Source: Bacteroidales bacterium (GTDB lineage: Bacteria; Bacteroidota; Bacteroidia; Bacteroidales; UBA932). Taken from it: a stretch of DNA of 64,000 nucleotides. A model generated the notes under the pieces. It ran no database searches and was not told the origin of the DNA. It saw only the letters and a program-made list of their open reading frames with translations. The stretch is taken from NCBI GenBank assembly GCA_017630215.1, contig JAGBVR010000009.1, forward strand, positions 1-64,000. Direction: 5' to 3'. A program made the translations under genes and the position numbers. Each line of letters begins with the position of its first letter. The stretch's first letter is position 1. Positions 1-7,347 of the stretch are shown here, piece by piece.

Positions 1-1
1 A

Positions 2-316
2 GACGCAAAGTCTTCATGCCTCATGTATTCTTCATATGAGGACCCTGATGTGATTACCTTAGGAAACCTTCAGGTCTCGCCAAGCGTGAGAAAGGACGGA
101 CGAGGAAAGGAACTGCTGCATTTCTGCGAGGACATTGCACGTAGCAAAGGTTTCGAGACTATGCATCTCAAGGCTCAGACCGGTTCGTGGATGTTGGAAT
201 GGTATATCAGGGAGGGATATGAGCCCTTTGCAGAGGATGACCAGACAGGTGTGATGTATACCTGGTTGGAAAAGGACCTTAACAAGGAACCTCGTAACAC
301 CTCGTTTTTTGCTTAA
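2..316 (+). CDS. GNAT-family N-acetyltransferase, 5' end outside window
   Basis: The reading frame is open from the first bases of the window, so this is the C-terminal part of a longer protein; the first internal ATG is at 23. The visible ~100 residues carry the GNAT acetyl-CoA-binding pattern: a beta-strand ending in LQVSPSVR followed by the pyrophosphate-loop-like KDGRGKELL and a helix. Then comes the substrate-side part with WYIREGYEPF, typical of the GNAT beta6-beta7 end. A complete GNAT is about 150 residues, so roughly 50 are missing. The acyl acceptor cannot be told. It converges on the hipBST-like operon across a bidirectional terminator. Confidence 0.75.
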   Translation, partial: DAKSSCLMYSSYEDPDVITLGNLQVSPSVRKDGRGKELLHFCEDIARSKGFETMHLKAQTGSWMLEWYIREGYEPFAEDDQTGVMYTWLEKDLNKEPRNTSFFA

Positions 317-356
317 TTGTCAGAGGGATAATCAGATAGGCTTGCTTTAAGCCTAG

Positions 357-406
357 AAAAAGTCAGCCAAAATGGGCAAAATTGCTTCATTTTGGCTGAC
401 TTTTTT
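357..406. terminator. Bidirectional intrinsic terminator
   Basis: An inverted repeat, AAAAAGTCAGCCAAAATG (357-374) against CATTTTGGCTGACTTTTT (388-405), forms an ~18-bp hairpin with an A-run on one side and a T-run on the other. It lies between the convergent GNAT gene and the hipT-like gene, overlaps the hipT stop codon, and can serve both strands. Confidence 0.85.
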
Positions 407-1403
407 AGAATGTAAGCATCTTGCATCGATACTTGTATGAGACGATATACTGTTTCTTGAGTTCTTCAGACAGGAAGGATTTCTCAATCAAGTGAATAGC
501 CTTAGGGTCAGGTTCCTGAAACATCTTCAGTTCCTGCTTGATCACCCTGTCGTTCAGTCCGATCCTTCTGCCGAATTCGACAAAGTCTTCGTAGCCTATG
601 TTATGAGTGTCGGCTTTATTCATTCCTTCCTTGAACAGTCCGTTTTTGAGAGCAAAGATCTGAGGCTCACGAAGCTGAAGTGAAGTGTTGACAAGGTCAT
701 ATGCAGGACTGAGACGATATTCTCCATCCTTCTCGATGAGCGAGAAGTTCTTCAGGTGAGCATCGTCGTTCAAAGTCACGAAGTTGAATAGTATGATTCT
801 ATAGAATCGCCTTATATCAATCAAGGCTGCCTTAACATATTTGTGGATCAACTCCGCACATTCTTCATAGCTGGACTTGTCATACTTGAATAGCCTGCCT
901 CCATTATCCTTGCTCCAGCCAAGGAGTGCGGCGAAGTCCTCCTGCTTGTACTTGCCGCCAGGATATACATCGAAACGGCGTGTGATGTATGCAGCTTTAC
1001 CATCCTCGAAGAAGCAGAGTGCGTTAGGTGCAGTCTCTATTCCATAGACCTGTGATGCAATCTGCATTGTCACATGTTCATTAGCAGCACAATAATCCTT
1101 ATTGATGATTTGATAACCTATAGGACGTGGCTTCAGAATGTATGTCCCCTGTTCACCCTCTCGGGTGTACCTCAGATTGTTGTCATCTCCCACTATGACC
1201 GAGAACTTAGATTGCGCTCCGGAAAGAGAGATGCGTCCGATGTTCTGTCTCGGCTCGTCAGAGGTGTTCGAGTCATCCTCCGGACTTAATCCTGGGAATA
1301 TGTGTGAAACCTTCCTACTATCGAAGAGGACTTTAGTGGCAGCAGGTGAGTATGTGTCATAACCATCCATCAAGGTGGATGGACATATGGTCAATATCTT
1401 CAT
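405..1403 (-). CDS. hipT: HipT/HipA-C-like serine/threonine kinase toxin
   Basis: 332-residue HipA-type kinase lacking the N-subdomain 1 of classical HipA, which is encoded separately by the next gene upstream. Visible features: the Gly-rich-loop segment ISLSGAQSKF (about 58-67), with an SxS motif like the autophosphorylated serines of E. coli HipT; a candidate ATP lysine in YILKPRP (~K91); the catalytic loop NDDAHLKNFS (~212-221, Asp214 and Asn219); and the metal-binding YDLVN (~235-239). In the family these kinases phosphorylate aminoacyl-tRNA synthetases (HipA: GltX; HipT: TrpS) and stop growth; the target here is unknown. The start overlaps the hipS-like stop by 4 nt, giving a B-S-T operon. 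All kinase motifs are present, so it looks intact. Confidence 0.88.
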   Translation of the reverse strand: MKILTICPSTLMDGYDTYSPAATKVLFDSRKVSHIFPGLSPEDDSNTSDEPRQNIGRISLSGAQSKFSVIVGDDNNLRYTREGEQGTYILKPRPIGYQIINKDYCAANEHVTMQIASQVYGIETAPNALCFFEDGKAAYITRRFDVYPGGKYKQEDFAALLGWSKDNGGRLFKYDKSSYEECAELIHKYVKAALIDIRRFYRIILFNFVTLNDDAHLKNFSLIEKDGEYRLSPAYDLVNTSLQLREPQIFALKNGLFKEGMNKADTHNIGYEDFVEFGRRIGLNDRVIKQELKMFQEPDPKAIHLIEKSFLSEELKKQYIVSYKYRCKMLTF

Positions 1404-1726
1404 ATTTCAATTGGTCTTACTGTTATTGCTCCGATAGTGTCTGTCTGACAGGTCGCTAGAAGAATGCCGAAGTCGTCTTCGGGGTCGATCCTCAAAAGCT
1501 GTGACTGAACCATGCGGTTTTCACCTTCGGAAAGCATGTTCGCAAAGGCAGGGAATAGATGAGGGGATGTGTATGGCTCGCTCTGCAGTGGAAGAGTAAG
1601 ACTGACCGGTTGTGCGTCCTCTCCAAGAAGATACGCCCTGTCATATATAAACGAAAACTCACGGCTATCACTCTCCGTAAGTATACCACACCTTATACCG
1701 TGCAGATAGATTTCACATTGTCTCAT
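1400..1726 (-). CDS. hipS: HipS-like (HipA N-subdomain 1) protein
   Basis: 108 residues corresponding to the N-terminal subdomain 1 of HipA (LTLPLQSEPYTSPHLFPAFANMLSEGENR is the family hallmark; the LLRIDPEDDFGILLATCQTDTIGAI end matches the domain border). In the tripartite HipBST system this piece is a free protein that acts as the antitoxin, while HipB acts mainly as the DNA-binding component. Here it sits between hipB-like and hipT-like genes with 4-nt overlaps on both sides, which implies translational coupling. The gene order matches HipBST. Its neutralising role is inferred from the family. Confidence 0.8.
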   Translation of the reverse strand: MRQCEIYLHGIRCGILTESDSREFSFIYDRAYLLGEDAQPVSLTLPLQSEPYTSPHLFPAFANMLSEGENRMVQSQLLRIDPEDDFGILLATCQTDTIGAITVRPIEI

Positions 1727-1914
1727 AGTATTGTGGTCAATTTAAGTCCGAGGACGTTGCATATGGACAGATAGGTGGAAATTTTCGGATCGCCCTGACC
1801 GCGCTCCGCCGCTACAACTGTATTGATGCTGATGCCGGCAAGGTCAGCCAGTTCCTGCTGTGTAATCTTCAAGGCTTTTCTTCGTTCCTTAATCTGTGCT
1901 CCTAAAGTCTTCAT
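1723..1914 (-). CDS. hipB: HipB-like XRE-family DNA-binding protein
   Basis: 63-residue Cro/CI-type helix-turn-helix protein; the HTH core is ITQQELADLAGISINTVVAAERGQGDPKI (about 18-46). This length is a bare XRE domain, as in HipB of HipBST and split HipAB loci. It is first in a three-gene operon with 4-nt overlaps and lies just downstream of three repeated palindromic sites at 1916-2058, which it probably binds to repress its own operon. The start at 1914 is the only ATG that gives the whole domain. Confidence 0.85.
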   Translation of the reverse strand: MKTLGAQIKERRKALKITQQELADLAGISINTVVAAERGQGDPKISTYLSICNVLGLKLTTIL

Positions 1915-1915
1915 A

Positions 1916-2058
1916 TTCCCAATGTATTGGTAATTTTAAGCAAAACTAATGCTAATAAATGAAAAATGCAAGAAAATCCCAATGTATTGTGAATTATACT
2001 TAATTTGATGTCTGACAGGTGTTGATGTTAGGATAAATCCCAATGTGCTGGGAATTAT
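1916..2058 (-). promoter_or_regulatory. Three operator-like repeats upstream of hipB
   Basis: The motif TCCCAATGTRYTGKGAATT occurs three times, starting at about 1918, 1978 and 2039, with spacings of 60 and 61 bp. Copy 3 contains a clean dyad, TCCCA-6 nt-TGGGA; copy 1 contains CAATGTATTG. The layout resembles HipB operators (short inverted arms about 8 nt apart). Spacing close to six helical turns would place all three on one face of the DNA, fitting looping or cooperative repression by the HipB-like protein. Confidence 0.7.
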
Positions 2059-2141
2059 ATAGATGGTCTGATGTTGAAAAAAGAAGGGAGCAGCGGTTTC
2101 CCGATGCTCCCAGTAGATTTACCTGTTATGTGTGAGGATAC

Positions 2142-2865
2142 TTAAATCCCTCTTTCCTTGCAGATGGCTTCGTAAGCCTGATTCACAGCCTTGAACTTCT
2201 CCTCTGCCGCCTTCTGGACATCCTCTCCAAGGGTGGCTACCTTGTCAGGATGGTATTTGATGGCCATCTTGCGGTAAGCCTTCTTTACCTCCTCATCGGT
2301 AACATTAGGCTCGATCTCCAGGATGCGGTAGTTGCTTTCGTTGCTTGGGCGGAACTGGGCAAAGATGGAATCCACCTCTTCCTTCGACAGGCCGATGTAA
2401 GTTGCGATGGTCTCAAGGACATCGACTTCCCTCTGATGCAGACCATCACATGCGCCGAGAGCCACAAGGTAGTGGTACAGCTGCAGACGCTGCGAGTAGT
2501 CCATGCAGGAGCGGATCTGTCCACACACCTCATAGAGGTTGTAGTCCTTGGTCAGAAGCTCTCTTACGATCTCTTCCGCATCACCTCCGGCCTGTGCTCA
2601 GAAGTTCCTTGTGAAGAAACTTCTCAGGGTGGCCAGCTCCTGTGCAGTGGTCTTGCCGTCTGCCTTGATGACCGATGCCGACAGGACAAGATGGTCATGA
2701 GGAGACTGTTCCTCTGACCCTGGTTCCAGGTCTGGTCTTCTCCATAGACAACTGTCGCTTCAGCGAGCTTCTCTACCCTTGACGCGAAGTAATATCCGAG
2801 GATTCCTCCGATAGGACCTAACATGGCCATCCGAGTGCTCCCACTATCCATTTACCGAATCTCAT
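2142..2865 (-). pseudogene. TerB/DnaJ (DjlA-like) co-chaperone, broken
   Basis: Read across frames, this encodes a membrane-anchored TerB-plus-J-domain protein. It starts MRFGKWIVGALGW (ATG at 2865), continues as GPIGGILGYYFASR, then a TerB-like region (SASVIKADGKTTAQEL), and ends in a J domain with the HPD motif (KYHPDKV, near 2240). Three lesions are visible: an apparent 1-nt deletion near 2827 (TGG|CCATG where a G is missing), another near 2688 (TTG|TCCTG), and an in-frame TGA at 2600-2598 (probably Gly to stop). The J-domain-bearing 3' part remains open from a GTG at 2528. Sequencing error could explain the two G-run deletions but not the TGA. It lies 2 nt downstream of the HU gene. Confidence 0.75.
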
Positions 2866-2867
2866 CC

Positions 2868-3140
2868 TTACTTCACCTGATTCTTGAACTCTGTGCAAGG
2901 CTTGAAGGTAGGAACCTTGTGCTCAGGGATGATCACAGTTGTATTCTTTGTGATGTTTCTACCAGTCTTTGCCTTTCTTGTCTTCACCTCGAATGTACCG
3001 AAACCGCGAAGGTATACGTTGTTCTCCTTTGCAAGTGAGCCCTTAACTGCTTCCATGAAGCCCTCTACTACTGCGCTTACAGTTGTAGACTCGATGCCGG
3101 TGCTCTTTGAAATCTATTTTACTATTTCTGCCTTTGTCAT
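2868..3140 (-). pseudogene. HU-family DNA-binding protein with nonsense codon 9
   Basis: A full-length 90-residue HU-type protein is readable from ATG 3140: MTKAEIVK, stop, ISKSTGIESTTVSAVVEGF, then VYLRGFGTFEVKTRKAKTGRNI with the DNA-binding arm. Codon 9 is TAG (3116-3114) where Bacteroides HU proteins usually have Lys (AAG). An internal ATG at 3056 could only give a protein lacking the N-terminal helices, which would not dimerise properly. Everything else is intact, so this is either a very recent nonsense mutation or an error. It is followed at once by another broken gene. Confidence 0.8.
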
Positions 3141-3213
3141 AATCGTTTGAATTTTAAAAAGGGCTGAAAAGATAATCAATATATGACATCCCACAGCCCT
3201 AAATAGTAGGAAA

Positions 3214-3402
3214 TTAGTCGTTTCTGATGTCCAGTGAGTCTAGGTCCGTCCGGTGATGTGCATTTATCACGGCTTGTTGGGAGTAGACTTTCGCAATCAG
3301 CTCGTATGCTCCGATAAGCACCTCTTCTGCTGAAGCATCATCCTTGAATGCCTTTGTGTAGGTCAGGCTACCTTCTTTGAAAATCAATTCCATAGTGTGC
3401 AA
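3214..3402 (-). CDS. Small hypothetical protein
   Basis: 62 residues (or 59 from the second Met at 3393). No family recognised. The sequence is a beta-like start (MELIFKEGSLTYTKAF) followed by an amphipathic helix (SAEEVLIGAYELIAKVYSQQ) and an acidic tail. It lies upstream of, and in the same direction as, the broken HU and DnaJ genes. The composition is protein-like and no competing frame is better, but no strong promoter was seen in front. Confidence 0.5.
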   Translation of the reverse strand: MHTMELIFKEGSLTYTKAFKDDASAEEVLIGAYELIAKVYSQQAVINAHHRTDLDSLDIRND

Positions 3403-3530
3403 AATTTAGTGTGTCTGCAAGAAAGTCAATTCATGAGCAATTCTAAAGAGGCCTCTTCCTCTACTTCCGCAGATTATCCGGTGCTAACCGCAAGAAAAAA
3501 TAATTATATGTGTAAAATCAACGCAAAACA

Positions 3531-3563
3531 TTTGGGTGTGAAGAAAAGACTTTTTTATTTTTG
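3531..3563 (+). promoter_or_regulatory. Bacteroidota housekeeping promoter for the Nudix gene
   Basis: TTTG at 3531-3534 (-33 element) and TATTTTTG at 3556-3563 (-7, TAnnTTTG) are 21 nt apart, the canonical Bacteroides sigma-ABfr layout. The start of transcription would fall near 3570, about 12 nt before the ATG at 3582. Confidence 0.8.
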
Positions 3564-3581
3564 CGTAAAACTAACACGTAG

Positions 3582-4271
3582 ATGAAAGGAACGTACACTT
3601 ATGTGTATCCGAGACCATCAGTGACGACTGACTGTGTCATCTTCGGATTTGATGCGCAGGGATTATCGATTCTTCTCATCGAGAGGGGAATAGAGCCGTT
3701 CAAGGGATGCTGGGCATTCCCCGGAGGGTTCATGCAGATGGATGAGGATGCGGAAACCTGTGCCTGCAGGGAGCTGGAGGAAGAGACCGGACTGAAGGAT
3801 GTGCATGTGGAGCAGTTCTGTACATTCTCAGAAGTTAACCGTGATCCGAGAGGAAGGACAGTGACGATCGCCCATTTTGCCCTGGTAAAGAAGTCAGAGG
3901 TGAAAGGAGCAGACGATGCAGCACAGGCTAAGTGGTTTCCTATAGACAGCATACCTCCATTGGCTTTCGATCATGACAGGATCCTCCGCGTGGCTCTTCA
4001 TGCACTACGTGAGAAGATCCATTTTCAGCCGATAGGATTCGAGCTGCTCCCTAAGGTGTTTACTATGCCACAACTTCAAGACCTGTATGAATCAATCCTT
4101 GAGGTCCAGTTTGACCGACGTAATTTTGCCAACAAGATGCTGATGCAAGGAATTCTTACAGAAGTGAATGATGGTACTGTGCGCAAGGGAACACGTAATC
4201 CGATAAAATACTCCTTCAATTCGGAGAAATATAGCCAGATGAAGGCTAAGGGTTTCAGGTTAGAATTCTGA
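3582..4271 (+). CDS. Nudix hydrolase/winged-helix protein, NrtR-like
   Basis: 229 residues. The N-terminal Nudix domain contains the complete Nudix box, G-x5-E-x7-REUxEExGU, seen as GGFMQMDEDAETCACRELEEETGL (about 48-71). The C-terminal ~85 residues (QPIGFELLPKVFTMPQLQDLYESIL through RKGTRNPIKYSF) form the winged helix of NrtR-type proteins, which in Bacteroides and other phyla are transcription regulators that sense ADP-ribose or related nucleotides. The catalytic Glu residues are kept, so it may still hydrolyse ADP-ribose-like substrates. The next gene encodes an ADP-ribosylglycohydrolase that would release ADP-ribose, which suggests a functional pair. It has its own housekeeping promoter. 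Confidence 0.85.
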   Translation: MKGTYTYVYPRPSVTTDCVIFGFDAQGLSILLIERGIEPFKGCWAFPGGFMQMDEDAETCACRELEEETGLKDVHVEQFCTFSEVNRDPRGRTVTIAHFALVKKSEVKGADDAAQAKWFPIDSIPPLAFDHDRILRVALHALREKIHFQPIGFELLPKVFTMPQLQDLYESILEVQFDRRNFANKMLMQGILTEVNDGTVRKGTRNPIKYSFNSEKYSQMKAKGFRLEF

Positions 4272-4279
4272 TGATTTAT

Positions 4280-4310
4280 TGTAACTAATATCTTCTTCAG
4301 GAGTATATAC
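4280..4310 (+). promoter_or_regulatory. ECF-type promoter motif
   Basis: TGTAAC at 4280-4285, 17 nt, GTATATAC at 4303-4310. It is the same motif found upstream of the ECF sigma gene and other operons in this window. It lies just before the ADP-ribosylglycohydrolase ATG at 4326. Confidence 0.7.
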
Positions 4311-4325
4311 GATAAAAGCAGAATT

Positions 4326-5585
4326 ATGTTAGGAGCAATAATTGGTGATATCGTCGGCTCTATCTATGAGTTTGACAACATTAAGAAGAAGGACTTTCCG
4401 TTTATTACAGACAAGTCAAGTTATACGGATGATTCCATTATGACTATAGCTGTAGCTGAGTGGTTATTGACTGATAATGAACATACACACGAGGCCCTAG
4501 AGAATGTCATGGTCAGATATGCTGACAAGTATAAGTTCCCTATGGGAGGCTACGGCGGAGGATTCGCTCAGTGGCTCTTCCGTCCGGAGAGACTGATTGA
4601 CTATAAGACAGGTGAAATAGCTGGAAAGAGAGTACCATATAACTCGTGGGGCAACGGTTCGGCAATGAGGATCTCAGCAGTAGGTTGGAAATTCCGTACT
4701 CTTGAAGATACAGAGAAGGTTGCAGCCATTTCGGCATCTATCACCCATGATCACCCAGAAGGAATCAAGGGTGCTCAGGCAACAGCTGCGGCAATCTTCC
4801 TTGCAAGAACCGGAAGAACCAAGCAAGAAATCAAGGATTATATTGAGACTCGCTTTGGATATGACCTTAGTGTGCATACTGATGAGCTTCGTAAGACATA
4901 CGGCTGGGAAGATAGTTGCCAAGGGACAGTGCCGCCAGCTATACGTGCCTTCTTGGATTCTACTGATTTCGAGGATGCCGTGAGGATTGCAGTTTCACTT
5001 GGTGGAGATAGTGATACGCTTGCATGTATCACAGGAGGGATAGCTGAAGCATATTACCAGCATATTCCAGACACTATACAGAGACAGGCCGTTGAAAAAT
5101 TGCCAGCGGAATTCCTTATAGTGATGGATTACTTTAAGCAGGGTAGCTTCTATCAGCAGATGTCTCCTCGTGAAGTGATGGGTAGGGCAGATAGTGCTGT
5201 AGAGAGACGCTATACGCCAGAACACATCAAGGAGCTCAAAGAGGGCGAGGTCTTTGTTTTTGGAAGCAATTTGGATGGAGCCCATGGCGGCGGAGCAGCT
5301 GCTGCGGCAGTGAGATACTTCGGTGCAGTCTGGGGACAGGGAGTCGGAATGCAGGGACAGAGCTATGCAATTCCGACAATGCATGGGGGAGTGGATGTGA
5401 TCAAGCCATATGTTGATGAGTTCATCCAGTATGCAAAGGAGCATCCGGAACTTACCTTCCTTGTGACTAGAATCGGTTGTGGAATCGCAGGATTCAGGGA
5501 TGCGGAAATAGCTCCATTGTTTGCCCCTAGCCTTAATCTTGAGAATGTTATTCTCCCGAAGAGTTTTGTAGAGAACATTATATAG
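4326..5585 (+). CDS. ADP-ribosylglycohydrolase fused to a macro-like domain
   Basis: 419 residues in two domains. Residues 1-260 are an ADP-ribosylglycohydrolase (DraG/ARH type): MLGAIIGDIVGS start, SSYTDDSIMT (metal-binding Thr-Asp-Asp), ITHDHPEGIKGA and GGDSDTLACITGGIAEAYY (second metal-binding aspartates). All metal ligands are present, so it should remove ADP-ribose from protein or nucleic acid. From about 305, EVFVFGSNLDGAHGGGAAAAAVRYFGA begins a second domain that resembles the small phage-associated macro-like family (A1S_2505 type), possibly an ADP-ribose binder. The preceding Nudix/NrtR-like protein fits the same metabolism. It is controlled by an ECF-type motif rather than only by read-through. 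Confidence 0.85.
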   Translation: MLGAIIGDIVGSIYEFDNIKKKDFPFITDKSSYTDDSIMTIAVAEWLLTDNEHTHEALENVMVRYADKYKFPMGGYGGGFAQWLFRPERLIDYKTGEIAGKRVPYNSWGNGSAMRISAVGWKFRTLEDTEKVAAISASITHDHPEGIKGAQATAAAIFLARTGRTKQEIKDYIETRFGYDLSVHTDELRKTYGWEDSCQGTVPPAIRAFLDSTDFEDAVRIAVSLGGDSDTLACITGGIAEAYYQHIPDTIQRQAVEKLPAEFLIVMDYFKQGSFYQQMSPREVMGRADSAVERRYTPEHIKELKEGEVFVFGSNLDGAHGGGAAAAAVRYFGAVWGQGVGMQGQSYAIPTMHGGVDVIKPYVDEFIQYAKEHPELTFLVTRIGCGIAGFRDAEIAPLFAPSLNLENVILPKSFVENII

Positions 5586-5595
5586 CAAAACTATC

Positions 5596-5625
5596 TGTAA
5601 CATTACATAGGAGACATGGTATTTA
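5596..5625 (+). promoter_or_regulatory. ECF-type promoter motif deciding a start
   Basis: TGTAAC at 5596-5601, 17 nt, GTATTTA at 5619-5625. Transcription would start near 5632, which excludes the ATG at 5616 as the start of the next gene and favours the ATG at 5649. Confidence 0.65.
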
Positions 5626-5648
5626 TATGTATAATTCATATAGATACC

Positions 5649-6494
5649 ATGATTTTAATTGGAGATAACCCTGAGTTTCAAGCGCGGGAGATAATAGTCC
5701 CCCCTGAAAATAAAAGAACCATATCGCAGCAGCAAGTTGTAGATTCAGGTTTGCCTGAATTATTAGCTGCGGTATCGGAAGAAGTGCGCAAGAAGTATGT
5801 AACTTCTGTGTCGGATAGTATGACCTATGAGCCATATTTATCCGAGTTGATATATAAAGATTTGGTGCTCAGAACTCTAGAGAACTATATAACTCTCGTT
5901 CAACCTTTGAGTTCAGAGACCATGCCTGAAGAAAAGGTTATAGAGAATCTTTCGCAATATGCAGTAGGGCCGATTATAGAGCATCGTTACTTCGGTGTAT
6001 CAACAGAGATTCCATTAAATCTATTTTCCGTGAATGTTACAGGAGATCAGTTGACTGTGACATTTGATACAGGCTTCTCGCAAATGTCTAGAAGATATAC
6101 TGGTCCAACAACTACTCATGTGATGTGTGTCTTGTTGGTAGATGCAGCGAAAGATTTGCTTTTGTTGCAGAGAGAGTCAATAACCCTGGAGGTTGCATCC
6201 ATCCAGAAGGCGCAGGGGATATATCAAGAATCTGCTGCTCTTGCTGCTGCCTCTCTGATATCTAAGTACCAAGGAAAGACAAGAATCAGTCAAAAGGGGA
6301 ATAGGATAACTGTGAATTTCTATCTGTCCGATAGTGAGAAAGCATTTGTCACATTCTTCAGAGATAATATGCCTTGGAATATACCAGATCCTCCAGAGAA
6401 TCCAGAGTCACTTAGAATGATATGCTCCCAGAAGAATTCCCCGTTTATTATTGTGTCTTTGAGTAAGCAGGATCGTAGATATTTGAAGAAATGA
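5649..6494 (+). CDS. Hypothetical protein
   Basis: 281 residues from the ATG at 5649; an upstream in-frame ATG at 5616 overlaps the ECF-type -10 element and is less likely. No family recognised. There is no signal peptide or membrane segment. The protein is mixed alpha/beta with a short alanine-rich helix (QESAALAAASLISKY). The stop overlaps the next gene's start (ATGA), so it is coupled to the lipoprotein gene. Because it has an ECF-type promoter it belongs to the same proposed regulon as the RNA-repair operon. Confidence 0.7.
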   Translation: MILIGDNPEFQAREIIVPPENKRTISQQQVVDSGLPELLAAVSEEVRKKYVTSVSDSMTYEPYLSELIYKDLVLRTLENYITLVQPLSSETMPEEKVIENLSQYAVGPIIEHRYFGVSTEIPLNLFSVNVTGDQLTVTFDTGFSQMSRRYTGPTTTHVMCVLLVDAAKDLLLLQRESITLEVASIQKAQGIYQESAALAAASLISKYQGKTRISQKGNRITVNFYLSDSEKAFVTFFRDNMPWNIPDPPENPESLRMICSQKNSPFIIVSLSKQDRRYLKK

Positions 6495-6976
6495 AGCAGC
6501 TATTAATCACCTTAACTATAGGCATTATAGCCCTCACAGGATGTGAGAATAAGAAGTTGAGTCATTGTAATGATTGTGACTTTAAGGATAGCCTTCTTGT
6601 TGATTTTATGAGTTATGTGTCGCAGTTTTCTGACTACTCATTTGTCGATTGGGAAGATATTTCTTCGAAGCATATCAAGCAATATGTAGCGGATTGGGAT
6701 GAATCATTGGATGATAGGATACACCATAGCTGGAAGCAGGAAAGCCTTGATGCGGAAGTATGGAATCTTCTTCAGAATGCCAAGGCAGAGGTGCATCGAA
6801 GATCGATCCCACTAAGATCTATATCGTCAAGAAGAGTGTGCGGAAAGTTAGATGCTCTTGAGAGGGCTTTTGATGAAGCATTTGAGCAGATGGTTACCCA
6901 GGAATACTATCTGAGATGCTTCGAGGATGTGTTCGATGAAACGATTCCTCCAAATATTGATGACTTGTGCAGGTAA
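6491..6976 (+). CDS. Putative lipoprotein
   Basis: 161 residues starting with a lipoprotein signal peptide, MKQLLITLTIGIIALTGC, with the lipobox LTGC (Cys18). The mature part is rich in charged and aromatic residues (CNDCDFKDS, SDYSFVDWED) and has no recognised domain; it is likely helical. It is translated with the preceding gene through a 4-nt ATGA overlap. An outer-membrane-facing or periplasmic role is inferred only from the lipobox. Confidence 0.75.
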   Translation: MKQLLITLTIGIIALTGCENKKLSHCNDCDFKDSLLVDFMSYVSQFSDYSFVDWEDISSKHIKQYVADWDESLDDRIHHSWKQESLDAEVWNLLQNAKAEVHRRSIPLRSISSRRVCGKLDALERAFDEAFEQMVTQEYYLRCFEDVFDETIPPNIDDLCR

Positions 6977-7039
6977 GTATAAGGCAGAGAGGGGACACTA
7001 TCATTAAGTGCCCCCTCTCTTATGCTTTCCGCTGATATG

Positions 7040-7330
7040 TTAGTGAAGCGAGTAAATGATGTCTCCGTTAGGATCCTGCCCCTTCCTGATCCAGTTTCCG
7101 TCGATGTTGTAGAGAATCTCTCCATACGGATTCTGTCCTTTTCTAATCCAGTTTCCGTCAATAGTGTAGACTATTTCTCCCCAGGGATCCTGTCCCTTTC
7201 TGATCCACTTGCCGTCTATGGTATAGACAATCTCGTTGTAGCTGGCAATTCCTCTGCGGATCCATTTGCCGTCGATATTGTACACGGTAGTACCATATCG
7301 TGTCTGTCCTGTAATTACTAGATTCAGCAT
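7040..7330 (-). CDS. Short tandem-repeat protein (YNIDGxWIRKGQ repeats)
   Basis: 96 residues made almost wholly of about four and a half copies of an ~19-residue unit, consensus YxIDGxWIRKGQxPxGEIV. The aromatic and glycine positions look like short beta-hairpins. The units are also near-identical at DNA level (GATCCACTTGCCGTC and close variants), so the array expands by slippage or recombination. It lies 17 nt downstream of the ECF sigma gene on the same strand and is probably cotranscribed. No signal peptide. The function is unknown; a regulator of the sigma factor is possible but not shown. Confidence 0.7.
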   Translation of the reverse strand: MLNLVITGQTRYGTTVYNIDGKWIRRGIASYNEIVYTIDGKWIRKGQDPWGEIVYTIDGNWIRKGQNPYGEILYNIDGNWIRKGQDPNGDIIYSLH

Positions 7331-7347
7331 ATTATGTACATTGTGAG

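Noticed and set aside
2250..2717. 155-codon plus-strand ORF opposite the TerB-DnaJ gene
   Set aside because: The minus-strand frames give recognisable TerB and J domains with HPD; the plus-strand frame shows no family and no promoter.
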